This document shows positions 18,750-30,100 of a stretch of 32,500 bases of DNA, piece after piece. The position numbers and the translations under genes are program-made. The stretch comes from Mesostigma viride. Lineage: Eukaryota; Streptophyta; Mesostigmatophyceae; Mesostigmatales; Mesostigmataceae. Positions within the stretch are counted from its first letter, which is position 1. Each line of letters begins with the position of its first letter. The notes beneath the pieces are model-generated. The model was not told where the DNA came from and did no database searches. It saw nothing but the letters and a program-made list of their open reading frames with translations. The stretch spans positions 1-32,500 of the forward strand of contig RPFO01002349.1 in the NCBI GenBank assembly GCA_009746045.1. Reading direction: 5' to 3'.

Positions 18750-21197
18750 TCAGGGCACGCCCGCCATGCGGTACAGCAGGTGGCCCAGGTGGGCGGGCAC
18801 CGAGGTCTCAAACTCCCTGCGGGGGCTCATCAGGTTCAAGTCCACCATCTTGCACTCAAGCTCGATGCGATGGGGTCCCTTCTCCGGCCGGTGCAGCCAC
18901 GGCAGGCTCACCCGTGCCACCGTCTCCCGTGTCCACTCCTCAGACTCCAAGGGAGGCACACCCGAGGCCCTCCCCCCCTGACCCTCCTCGCTTCCGGTGT
19001 TAACCGCCCCCCCCCTGGCAGCACCACCCTCGCGCGCTTCTAGGGGCACCCCTGTCCCGCTGAGGTCAATGCCAAAGGGCGCGATGGTCAGCATGCCATC
19101 CTCCGTCACCTGCCACGCGTGCTCCGGCAGCGCCAGCCGCATGGTGCCGCTGCTGGGGTCTACCCGCACCGTCATCGTGGGCAGCCCATGCCTGTTCGCG
19201 CCAGCACGGCCGCCCTTGCCAGCAGCGGCGTCCCTCCCCCAACCGGACGGCTTGCGCTGCCCTGCACCCTCGCTATGCTCCGCGCGGGTCGTCGCGTGGC
19301 CCTGGATGCGCGCGCCCGCGTTGCCTGCGCCGGGCCGCCCCACCGACGCGCGAGAGGGCGCGCGCATCACCATCTCACCAGGAGACCCGTCCTCGCCCTC
19401 ATTTTGGTCCAACTCACCCAACAGGTTCGCCACCGCGTCGCCCTCGCTGCCACCGCCCCCCCCCGCTTGCCCTCTATCCGAACCCACCGCGCCACCATCT
19501 GCGGACACGCGGGGCAGCACCAGCGGAAGCGGGGCCTTGGGGATGGCCTGCTCCTCGGCGGCACTCTGCCGGCGGGATGGCTGGCGGGTGCCAGGTGGCG
19601 CATCCATAGATCTCGCGTTGCCGCCCCCAGCAGCCGATGTGGCCTCATCGCCGGGCGAGTCGGCGAAACGGGTCCGTGATGTGGCCGTGTCGCCGCTGGC
19701 CTGCGCATCCTCAGCCGACGCCGAGGGGGAGGAAGACGAGCGGGACGAGCGTGCAGAAGACTGCAGCAGAAGGGGCGAGGGGGTGGCACCTGGGGGATGG
19801 TCCCCTGTGCTGGCGTTCCCCCACAAGGGGGTGCTGGGGGACGTGCCGCCGCCACCCTCCTGCGCGCCATCCACCTCGTGCGCCGCCTTGCTGTCCGCGA
19901 ACAGCACCGAACGGTTGCGCGAGCTGACACTGGGCTGGGCAGTCCTTGTCGTTGCAGCGGCTGGCTTTGACCCTGACGACACGCTCGCACGCTGGGCCCC
20001 TTGCAGGGACGCCTCGCTGCGCGTGCGCACAATGGACGAGGACTTTGCGTCGGCACGCCCTTTTGCGCTCGACTTGGCCATCGAGCTGCGGCCAGGGCGC
20101 GCCAGTGTGCTGGCATCGCCAGTGGCTTGGGTGGCCACGGCGGCGATGCGTGTCTTGGAGGCGGCGCGTTTCAGCGCTTCTTCGGCGGTGGGTGGGGGCA
20201 TGCCGTGCCGCGCATAGAAGTTTGCCGCTTCTAGCATCTGTGAGAGGACGTTGAGCGCGTGCTCCCTCCGGCCCAGCACAGGGACAGCGGGTAACACCCC
20301 TGACCCCACCCTCGCCCCAGTCCCCACACCCCCCTTTGCCCCCGCTCCCCCACTGTCCTTGCCTTTACTGTTATTACTTCGCATAGCAGCGGCGGTGGCG
20401 GTGGTGGCGGGTTCTGCCACTGCCCCCTCCCCCTCCTCCCACTCCTCCTCGTCCTCTTCCACGTGCGGCTCTTCTTCGGGCAGCAGCTCCCCTTTCTGCC
20501 ACGCCTGCGCCAGCATGGTGCGGGTGACCGACGGCTGACGCGCGCGCCGAAATCCGCCCACCTGGCGCGCCTTGGTCGTCACCTGCCAGATGCGCTGCTG
20601 CACCGCCGCCATGTGCGCGGCTGTGCGGAACAAACTGTCGGCGGAGCCCCGCCGCGCGCCGTCGGCCGCCGCAGCCGCTTCGATCCCTTCCCGCGGGGGC
20701 ACAAAGGCGCTCCACCGCCGCCCCTGCTTGCCCACAGCCCCCGCCCCCGCCGCCTCGCCCGAGCTCTCCATTTCCAACTCGGACGCGCTGCCCTCTGCGA
20801 TGGGCGACGTGTCCATGGGCAAGGAGGTGGCCGCCTGCGCCCCGCGTTCGCCAGCAGAAGCGAAACGCGTGACGGCCAGCGCCGCCTGCACCGCCGCGCG
20901 TAAGGCCTTCACCGCGGCGGCCCTCGCATGCACCTTCTCTTCCGCGGTGACGGGTCGCAGTGTCGCGCCGTCCGGCACCGGCTCCCCCCCCCGCTCCAGG
21001 ATGCCCAGCAGCCGGTCCACTTCCCTCTGCAGCGCGCCGATGGCCGCGTCCTTCTCCTTGTCGCGAACGATCATCAAGGCCAGCGTGTCCTCCACCTGGC
21101 GCCGCGCCGCCCCCTCCTCGGCCAACCCCTCGGTCAGCAGCCTCTGCGCCGCCACTGCCTGCTCCTCCAGCTCGTCGGCAAGCTCGGTAGCCGTGAT
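18750..21197 (-). CDS. Host gene last exon, with stop
   Basis: Acceptor cgtcctccccccag at 21198, stop TGA at 18750-18752; 815 codons. The first ~70 residues continue the coiled coil (TATELADELEEQAVAAQRLL). A long Ala/Gly/Ser-rich, probably disordered region follows, with an acidic patch (PEEEPHVEEDEEEWEEGEG). The final ~140 residues are more ordered and include TMRLALPEHAWQVTEDGMLT and ETVARVSLPWLHRPEKGPHR. Overlapping long open frames on the plus strand are GC-driven shadows. Confidence 0.88.
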   Translation of the reverse strand: MTATELADELEEQAVAAQRLLTEGLAEEGAARRQVEDTLALMIVRDKEKDAAIGALQREVDRLLGILERGGEPVPDGATLRPVTAEEKVHARAAAVKALRAAVQAALAVTRFASAGERGAQAATSLPMDTSPIAEGSASELEMESSGEAAGAGAVGKQGRRWSAFVPPREGIEAAAAADGARRGSADSLFRTAAHMAAVQQRIWQVTTKARQVGGFRRARQPSVTRTMLAQAWQKGELLPEEEPHVEEDEEEWEEGEGAVAEPATTATAAAMRSNNSKGKDSGGAGAKGGVGTGARVGSGVLPAVPVLGRREHALNVLSQMLEAANFYARHGMPPPTAEEALKRAASKTRIAAVATQATGDASTLARPGRSSMAKSSAKGRADAKSSSIVRTRSEASLQGAQRASVSSGSKPAAATTRTAQPSVSSRNRSVLFADSKAAHEVDGAQEGGGGTSPSTPLWGNASTGDHPPGATPSPLLLQSSARSSRSSSSPSASAEDAQASGDTATSRTRFADSPGDEATSAAGGGNARSMDAPPGTRQPSRRQSAAEEQAIPKAPLPLVLPRVSADGGAVGSDRGQAGGGGGSEGDAVANLLGELDQNEGEDGSPGEMVMRAPSRASVGRPGAGNAGARIQGHATTRAEHSEGAGQRKPSGWGRDAAAGKGGRAGANRHGLPTMTVRVDPSSGTMRLALPEHAWQVTEDGMLTIAPFGIDLSGTGVPLEAREGGAARGGAVNTGSEEGQGGRASGVPPLESEEWTRETVARVSLPWLHRPEKGPHRIELECKMVDLNLMSPRREFETSVPAHLGHLLYRMAGVP

Positions 21198-24100
21198 CTG
21201 GGGGGAGGACGGTGGTGGTGGCGTGAGGACGATCGGTGGCAGGGTGGGTAGAGGCAGGGGTTCAAAGGGGCACGCTGGGCGCATCATCCCACCCCGTTGG
21301 TGGCAGCGTGGTGACGTTGGTGGCAGCACGTGGCAGACGATTGTGGCAACGCCATTCTAATCATAGCGGGATGGATGCTAGCTAATCATAGCGGGATGGA
21401 TGCTAGCTAATCAGAGCGGGATGGATGCTAGCTAATCATAGCGGGATGGACGCTAGCTAATCATAGCGGGATGGACGCTAGCTAATCATAGCGGGATGGA
21501 TGCTAGCTAATCAGAGCGGGATGGATGCTAGCTAATCATAGCGGGATGGATGCTAGCTAATCATAGGGGGATGGATGCTAGCTCCGGTTACCCAGCGCAG
21601 CAGGCATGAGAGCGGAGGCGCGGGGAGCACAGCATGGCATGGTGCAAGACCGAGATACCGCAACGGAGATACCGCAACCTGCTGGGAAACTGCTTCTTTT
21701 CGCACACACAACAAATACGGCGTGCAAAAGAATGCGAAAGAATGCAACAGGGAGACGCCCTTGCCACCAAACGTGGCGATATGCCCATGTTTGCCACACC
21801 ACCGCGGGCCGCACACCCTGGCCACGTGCTTGCCGCCCCATACCTGCAGCACTTGCGCGCGTATGCGTTCGCGGTCCAGCTCCTGCACCACGTCCGCCTT
21901 GCCCTCCCCCACCAGCGACAGCAGCTCCTCCAGCTGGCTAGCGCGTGCCGCATCGCGCGCGGACGTCTCGCATGCGGTCGCCAGCTGTACGCGCAGGTCC
22001 TTGAGCGCCTCCTCGGCCTCCACCACGCGCATGCTCATCTCCACGTGGCGCCTCTCTAGCTCCTCCACGTGCGCGGTCGAGTGGCGCTTCTCCAGCGCCG
22101 CGTTGCGTGTCTCCAGTTGCTGGCGCACGCAACAGGGGGGAAGGGGGGAAGGGGGGGAAGGGGGAGCACGCAACAGGGGGGAAGGGGGGAAGGGGTAAGG
22201 GAAAGAGGCAGGAAAAAGGTTAAAGGAACGTTAGCTGGGTGCTGTCACCTGTTCATTCCGTCCCCATCCATTGCCCTTTTCTCCTTCCCTGTCCTGGCTG
22301 CCCCACTTCCAACTGTGCATGCTCGCCTATTTGCGATCTGGCCCCCTTCCTTCCCTTGTCATGCCTCCCCGTTTCATGCGCTTACCTTAGTGCCATGCAT
22401 GGGTGCATAATTTGCCTTGGACGACCGACCACAGTTCCCCAAGGGCAACTGGCTCCTTGCCCAGCCAACCCTTAACCCTGCCCCACCTGCTTCCCTCGTC
22501 GGAATCAGACACACACCCCAACTATCCCCCCCTCACATTGCTCCCCTGGTCACACAGCTGCCCCCATGTTCGACCTGGGTCACACTTGCCAGCCACATGC
22601 ACACCTCACCTCGGTAACAAACACACGCCGGTCACCTCCACCCTTCAACCCCCGGCCATATGTGCTCACCCCTCATGTGACCTTCATCCCTTCGGCCTCA
22701 TTCACCCAAGCGATGCCGCCTCACCTCCACTGGCTTGCGCCCGAAATTACATTTGTGCACTACCCCACCCCTCATGTCCACCCTCTTGCGCCCGATATTG
22801 CATTTGTGCACTACCCCATGTGCACTACCCCACCCCTCATGTCCACCCGCTTGCGCCCGATATTGCATTTGTGCACTACCCCACCCCTCATGTCCACCCG
22901 CTTGCGCCCGACATTGCATTTGTGCACTACCCCATCCCTCATGTCCACCCGCTTGCGCCCGATATTGCATTTGTGCACTACCCCATCCCTCACCTCCACC
23001 CGCTTGCGCCCGACATTGCATTTGTGCACTACCCCACCCCTCATGTCCACCCGCTTGCGCCCGATATTGCATTTGTGCACTACCCCATCCCTGATGTCCA
23101 CCCGCTTGCGCCCGATATTGCATTTGTGCACTACCCCACCCCTCACCTCCACCCGCTTGCGCCCGATATTGCATTTGTGCACTACCCCATCCCTCACCTC
23201 CACCCGCTTGCGCCCGATATTGCATTTGTGCACTACCCCATCCCTCATGTCCACCCGCTTGCGCCCGATATTGCATGTGTGCACTACCCCACCCCTCATG
23301 TCCACCCTCTTGCGCCCGATATTGCATTTGTGCACTACCCCACCCCTCATGTCCACCCGCTTGCGCCCGACATTGCATTTGTGCACTACCCCACCCCTCA
23401 TGTCCACCCGCTTGCGCCCGATATTGCATTTGTGCACTACCCCAAGGGGACTACCCCATCCCTCATGTCCACCTGCTTGCGCCCGACATTGCATTTGTGC
23501 ACTACCCCATCCCTCACCTCCACCCGCTTGCGCCCGACATTGCATTTGTGCACTACCCCATCCCTCATGTCCACCCGCTTGCGCCCGATATTGCATTTGT
23601 GCACTACCCCACCCCTCATGTCCACCCGCTTGCGCCCGATATTGCATTTGTGCAGTACCCCACCCCTCATGTCCACCCGCTTGCGCCCGACATTGCATTT
23701 GTGCACTACCCCATCCCTCATGTCCACCCGCTTGCGCCCGATATTGCATTTGTGCACTACCCCACCCCTCATGTCCACCCGCTTGCGCCGGACATTGCAT
23801 TTGTGCACTACCCCACCCCTCATGTCCACCCGCTTGCGCCGGATATTGCATTTGTGCACTACCCCATCCCTCATGTCCACCCGCTTGCGCCCAATATTGC
23901 ATTTGTGCACTACCCCACCCCTCATGTCCACCCGCTTGCGCCCGATATTGCATTTGTGCACTACCCCACCCCTCATGTCCACCCGCTTGCGCCCGATATT
24001 GCATTTGTGCACTACCCCACCCCTCATGTCCACCCGCTTGCGCCCGATATTGCATTTGTGCACTACCCCATCCCTCGTGTCCACCCGCTTGCGCCCGATA

Positions 24101-27100
24101 TTGCATGTGTGCACTACCCCATCCCTCACCTCCACCCGCTTGCGCCCGATATTGCATGTGTGCACTACCCCACCCCTCATGTCCACCCGCTTGCGCCCAA
24201 TATTGCATTTGTGCACTACCCCACCCCTCATGTCCACCCGCTTCCACGTCCCCTTGCCTCACCTCGACTTGCTTCCGCAGCGTCTCCTGCGCTTGCCCTT
24301 GCCCCTCTCTAGCTGTCCCTTTACCTCCTCCAACGTATCTATTCTCACCTCCACCCGCTTCCATTCTCTCTTTAGCCCCCCCCCCCCCCTCACTTCCACC
24401 CGCCTTCATTCTCTCTTTAGCGCTCCCCCCCCTCACCTCCACCCGCTTCCGTAGAGCCTCCAGCTCCCTTCTCTCATCCACGGGAAGCGGCGGCGACCGC
24501 GGCTTCTCCTCCTCGCGGTGGGGGCGGTGGTCGCCCGCCGCCGCCAGCTGCTTCTCCAGTTGCTCCACTTTCTTCTTCTCCACGGTGAGCTCCTGGGGGG
24601 GGAGGGGGAAGGGTACAGCCAGGGCATGGTGGAGTGGGGAGCAGCAAGCGTGGGGAGGCCACCGCATCCAGCGGCCAGGTATCAACACACGGCGCACAGG
24701 TCCGGTCAGACAGACACATGGCCGTGTGCTGCCAGCGAGTGCAATGGCGACACCGAAAGCGCTTGATGAAGACAAGTAGAGGTGTTCCACGCGATGACTG
24801 CAAGGGGAGGCCGGGAGTTTTTATCTGTGCTGCCATTTGCACCGTTGGCTCTGTGTGCTGTCACGGTGAAGCTGCCTGCAGCTCCCAAAAGCTGGCACGT
24901 ACAATAACGAATGATGCTATGAATACCGTCATCATCCCCTCGTACATATCCACGTGTGCATCCAATCATCTAGACAATTACCCCCCCTGCCGAGCCCATG
25001 TGTACGATTCACATGCTCATGTGCTCAGCGACCCGATTTGTGGGGAGCTCCTAGCGACGCATGGGCCGGCAAAGAACCATTCCCATCCATCATGCACGCC
25101 CCGCCTTATGTATTGTTGGCCCTACCCACAACCATAGTGTGCGCAAACCCCCCACCCACATCCATGGTGTGCTTCAGCGTGCGCCGCAGCTCCTCTCTGG
25201 CGCGGCCCAGCTCCTGCCCGTACTCATCAGCCAGCTGCTTTTCGCGCTCCTGGTACCCGCGGATCGCGCGCGCGGTCTCCTCCCGCTGGTGCGCCAGCTG
25301 CTTGCTGGCGGCCGCCGCCTCCTCCTTGGCTTCTGCTGCCAACGCGTCGCGTTCCGCCCGCGTGGCGGCCACCCTCTCCTTCTCCACGGCCAGCGCGTCC
25401 CCTGCCTCGGCAAGCTTCTTCTCCAACGACGCTACCTTGCGCTCCAGCCGGCCCACGTCGCCCAGCAGGAAGGCACGCCGCTCATGGGCCACACGCGCCG
25501 CCTCGTCTGCCTCCGCATGCGCCGCTTGCAGCTCCGTGTTGGCGTGAGCAAGCTGCGCAGTGACGGCCGCCAGCGCGTCACGTTCCTCCTGGATGCGCGC
25601 CTCCATGGTGGCACGCAGCTCCGCCATGCGCTGCGGGAGGGTTGGGGCGGTGGGGATGTACGTAAAAAGGTTGTTTAAATCGATGGTGCGCGCGGGTTGG
25701 TGGATGCGCTTGCGCGGCCAGGTATGGACGTGTGAGCAAAACATTCTGCATGCTGCGCAGGGCGGTGAAACACACACACAGGCGGTGATATTGTCTGCTC
25801 CTAATCAGTACTTGCTGGGCCCGGTAACCTGGTATGCTCAGAAGCCGCTTGACCATAGAGCCCAGCCTCTCCAGGACATGCGCGACAAACATGGCACGAG
25901 CCACCCCACATGGTCAACAACATCCCTGCGGGGACCGCATGCCGGCCACCACGAGTGCTTGGTGGGACATACACACAAGAAAGCTCACAGATGATGAGAA
26001 GTTACATTTATGAGGAATTGGCACCCGCCATTTACTCGTCGTTTCCCCACGCCTTCCCCCATCACCTTCCCATGCACATCGGCCCCCCTGTTACCGCCCG
26101 TGTCTACTCCCCCCCCCCCCTTCCCGTGTCTACCCCCTCACCTCCTCTCACCCTCCCACTCCTTCTCCTCCTCTTATTCCCCCCCCCCTCACCTCCTCGT
26201 GCGTGTCGGCGAGCGCCCTTGCCTCTGCCAGCCGAGCGTCCCGCTCCGCCAGCTGCTCCTCCAGCGCCTCCACGCGCTCGGTGAACTCCGACCCGCGGCG
26301 ACTCAGCGCCAGGTTCTCCGCCTCCACCTCCGCCAGCATCTCACTCGCCTTGCACGCCTGCTCACGCAGCACCTGCGTGCACAAGCCAGGCGCAGCGCCG
26401 AAAATGGCAGGGGCGCCGACCATGCATTGACAGCAAGATTACATTAAAGATTACATTAAGAAATAGATGCCGTTCTCATACATCCGGGGTATCATCCGGG
26501 CACCGGCATAGGTCACACTGCTACCAGGGCTCACTTGACCTACTGGCACCTCCTTACGGTCGGCACACATGCCAACAAGGGGGACAGTTTAACCGGCGAT
26601 AATGTTGGCGAGGTGGCATGGATGCGCACGGCCTACTTCCAGCTCCTACGTTGCACAAACAACAAAAGAGGTAGCATCGGTGCCACCATACATTTGCATT
26701 CGGCACCCTACCTCCTGCCTCCTGCTGCCATCTGCCCCCCGTTAGGCCTCACCTCCAGCACCTGCCCCCGCCCCCCAGGGCCTCACCTCCAGCTCCTGAT
26801 GACATCTGCCCCCCTCATGCGCCTCACCTCCAACTCCCGCGTGCGCGCGAGGATGTTCTCCTCTCGGTCCCGCAGGTTGCCCGAGTAGAGCTCCATGTCC
26901 ATCTCCGCCTGCCGCGTGCGTGTGTGGGCATTCAGCAGCTCGGCCTCCAGCGCGTCCTGGGCATGGGAGAATGCAGAAAGACCATAGAATGGTCAAGGAG
27001 AGGGCTGATAAAAAGGGCAAGCAATATGGGGCGTGAGATGCCAGAGCATGGTAGACCATGGTGGGAGCATCTGGGATTGTGAGGGTACAGCCAGGACAGG

Positions 27101-30100
27101 GAGGGGGGACGGAAGGCTGGGCGAAACACCCAGGATCTGACGCGATGCAACTTGGCAAGCTCGCCAAATCCTATGGAAGGCAGCGCGGTGCCCGACATGC
27201 GAAGGGGGCTGAGCCTCCCAGCGCTCCCAACAACAACAGCAAACGTTAGACGTGTTGCTTCTTCCACATTCATTATCAGAAAAACCTATAAGTTGTATTA
27301 CAGATCTCTGAAAGCGGAGCGGTTAAAGTCACCCAGAGAAGCTAACCAGTAACATGCAAACCGTAGGGTACGTGTGGTAACAACAATTGCACCCAGCACT
27401 ACGCATGCCTACACAGAGACGCCTACTTTGGCGGCACATCACACTTAACTTGACACAGAAACTATTAAGCCCTCGCTGAGGTTGTCTAGACCAGTCTTAT
27501 CTAGCAATGGTGGGAAGAAAAAGGGCATACTTGCACACTAAAATACGGAATCAGCCCCCCCTCAACAGTCAGCTGCCACACCATATACCACAACGTGAGG
27601 ATGAATGTCATTTCACACAGCATGGCCTGGCTCGTTTTGTTTCTACCCCACCATGTGAAACTTGACTATCTTATAATGCTGGATGTCCAAACGCCAGCAA
27701 CCTCTCCCAAGGTGCCGCGTCGACAGGTGGTCATGCGCATACCTTTGTCGCCTGCAGCATGGCCAGCTGCTCCGCCAGCTCATCGCGATTCTTGGCGACG
27801 GTCGCACACTCCTCCTGCAAGAGCACAAACCTGCGGCATGTGGCGCCACATGGCGATGGGGCGATGGGGGCAAACGGGCAAGCCATCCCGCCGCACACAG
27901 CACATCCAAGCATGGATGAACCAGGGTCTTCGCCACCGCATGCGGGGATGCACTACATATATTTATTGGTGCGTGTGCCATCTTGTTGTTTGTGCATGTG
28001 CCATCAAATACATGGGTGCATGTGCCATCTTGTTGTTGTGCATCCACAGCTACCATCTGTCTGGTATGAGCGGGTTATCTCAAGAGATGACATGATAGAT
28101 GAATAATGGACGTATATGTGTAAAAGGAGGGACAATAGGAGCAGGTATGAGGGCAAACGATTCCTTTGCCTTGCTGGGATTTCCAGCCACATATGCCGCA
28201 TGCTCCCATGCGCCCCATGCCTACTCCACCCCGCCACCCCAAGGATACCATGGAGACAGGTGGCGCATGTTGACAGCATCACGAACGTGGGGGCAACCGC
28301 TCCTTATCACCACCACAAACACAGGGGGGGCCGCCGCCTAGACTCACTTCTCAGTCAGCTCCCATTCGCGCCGAGAGTGCTCACTCAGCTGGATGGGCAA
28401 TCGCGACAGCTCTGTACCCATCAAAGAGGGGGGGGGGCGGGGGAGGCAGAGCGCCGATAAAGGGGGGGAAGCACAGATAAACGAGCGGTTAGCACCCCAC
28501 AGAAGAGGGGTTAGCACCATAGGGGAAAACATGGCACCATTCACAGATTTAGGACGCCCAAGCAAAATTATTTTTTGATAGGAAATGAAAAAACATGGTC
28601 TCTGCTTTGGATTTCACACACCCTGGCTACTGCGTTTCCAAACGCAGGTTTGTCTACGTGCAACTGGCAGCCTTCTTTATTATAAGAAGCGAGGGGGCAA
28701 AGTCCTCATCACATATTTGTATACTGCCCTCTAACCATTGAAGTTGTTAGTAGTCGTGGGGGGGGAAGAAAACCTACATATCCCACTGGGGGGGGGACCA
28801 AAAACAGCTGTTGGGCGATGCCTGGCTGGAGACCATTTAAACGGTCATCAGTCACGGCTTCCGTGCACGCTTGGCACCGCACGCAGCCCTATGTGCCTCA
28901 CTTGCACCCTGTGCGCACCTCTAACGCTATCCCGTGCACCCACTTGGCCCTTCCTCATGCCAGCACAAGTGCCGTCCCCCACTTAGGCCATGGCAGGCCA
29001 TGACACCACCAGGACGCCCATGTCTAGCCATAGCAGGCCATGCCATGACCAGGACCCCACGGTTGGGCATCGCAATGGTGACCCCTTGCAATTGGATTTT
29101 GTCATTTACGCCCGCATCACCTTGCCCCTCAGACCACCACCCTCACGGCCATGCACTAGCACCCCCTACCTTCCCGCTCCTTCTCGGCGAGCGCGCGGCA
29201 CCACCAAATCTCGCACAACGTGAACGGGAACCAACCCCCTTTTGACGACCTTCCCGCTCCTCCTCAGCGCGTGCGAGGCATCACCCACAACAAGAATGGG
29301 AACCAACCCCCTTTTGACGACCTTCCCGCTCCTCCTCAGCGCGTGCGAGGCATCACCCACAACATGAACGGGAACCAACCCCCTTTTGACGACCTTCCCG
29401 CTCCTCCTCAGCGCGTGCGAGGCATCACCCACAACAAGAACGGGAACCAACCCCCTTTTGACGACCTTCCCGCTCCTCCTCAGCGCGTGCGAGGCATCAC
29501 CCACAACAAGAACGGGAACCAACCCCCTTTTGACGACCTTCCCGCTCCTCCTCAGCGCGTGCGAGGCATCACCCACAACAAGAATGGGAACCAACCCCCT
29601 TTTGACGACCTTCCCGCTCCTCCTCAGCGCGTGCGAGGCATCACCCACAACAAGAACGGGAACCAACCCCCTTTTGACGACCTTCCCGCTCCTCCTCAGC
29701 GCGCGAGAGGCATCGCCCACAACATGAACGGGAACCAACCCCCTTTAGACGACCTTCCCGCTCCTCCTCAGCGCGCGAGAGGCATCGCCCACAACATGAA
29801 CGGGGACTTGACTACCTTCCAGCTCCTCCTCGGCGCGCGCGAGGCACAGCCGGTCGGCCGCCGCCTGCTCGAGCGCCCGGTGCACTTTCTTCTCCGCCTC
29901 AAACTTGCCCGCCTCCGCCAGCTGGCGCAGTCGCGTCTCCTCGCGGGCAAACCGCGCAGCCTCCTGCCGCGCAACAGCCATAAGGTCATACGCACATGCA
30001 GCAATACTAGGTCAGTGCCATCTGGTAAAAATAAGAAGGCATGCTCGATTGCTATGGCAGCAGCAACCTGCCCAGCGCCTGCCAATGGCATGCATCCACC

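Noticed and set aside
18997-20217. 406-codon plus-strand ORF and other long plus-strand frames opposite the last exon
   Set aside because: They are antisense to a better-supported minus-strand exon. High GC keeps all frames open, and composition is Pro/Ala/Ser/Arg-rich without domains.
22403-24779. Plus-strand ORFs of 683 and 737 codons and a minus-strand ORF of 659 codons
   Set aside because: They run through the 51 bp array, which has no stops in five frames. The peptides are pure repeats, and the minus one joins real exon 10 to its intron.
29169-29815. 72 bp and 51 bp arrays considered as CRISPR arrays
   Set aside because: Units are contiguous with no variable spacers, lie in introns of a eukaryotic gene, and derive from exon junctions.
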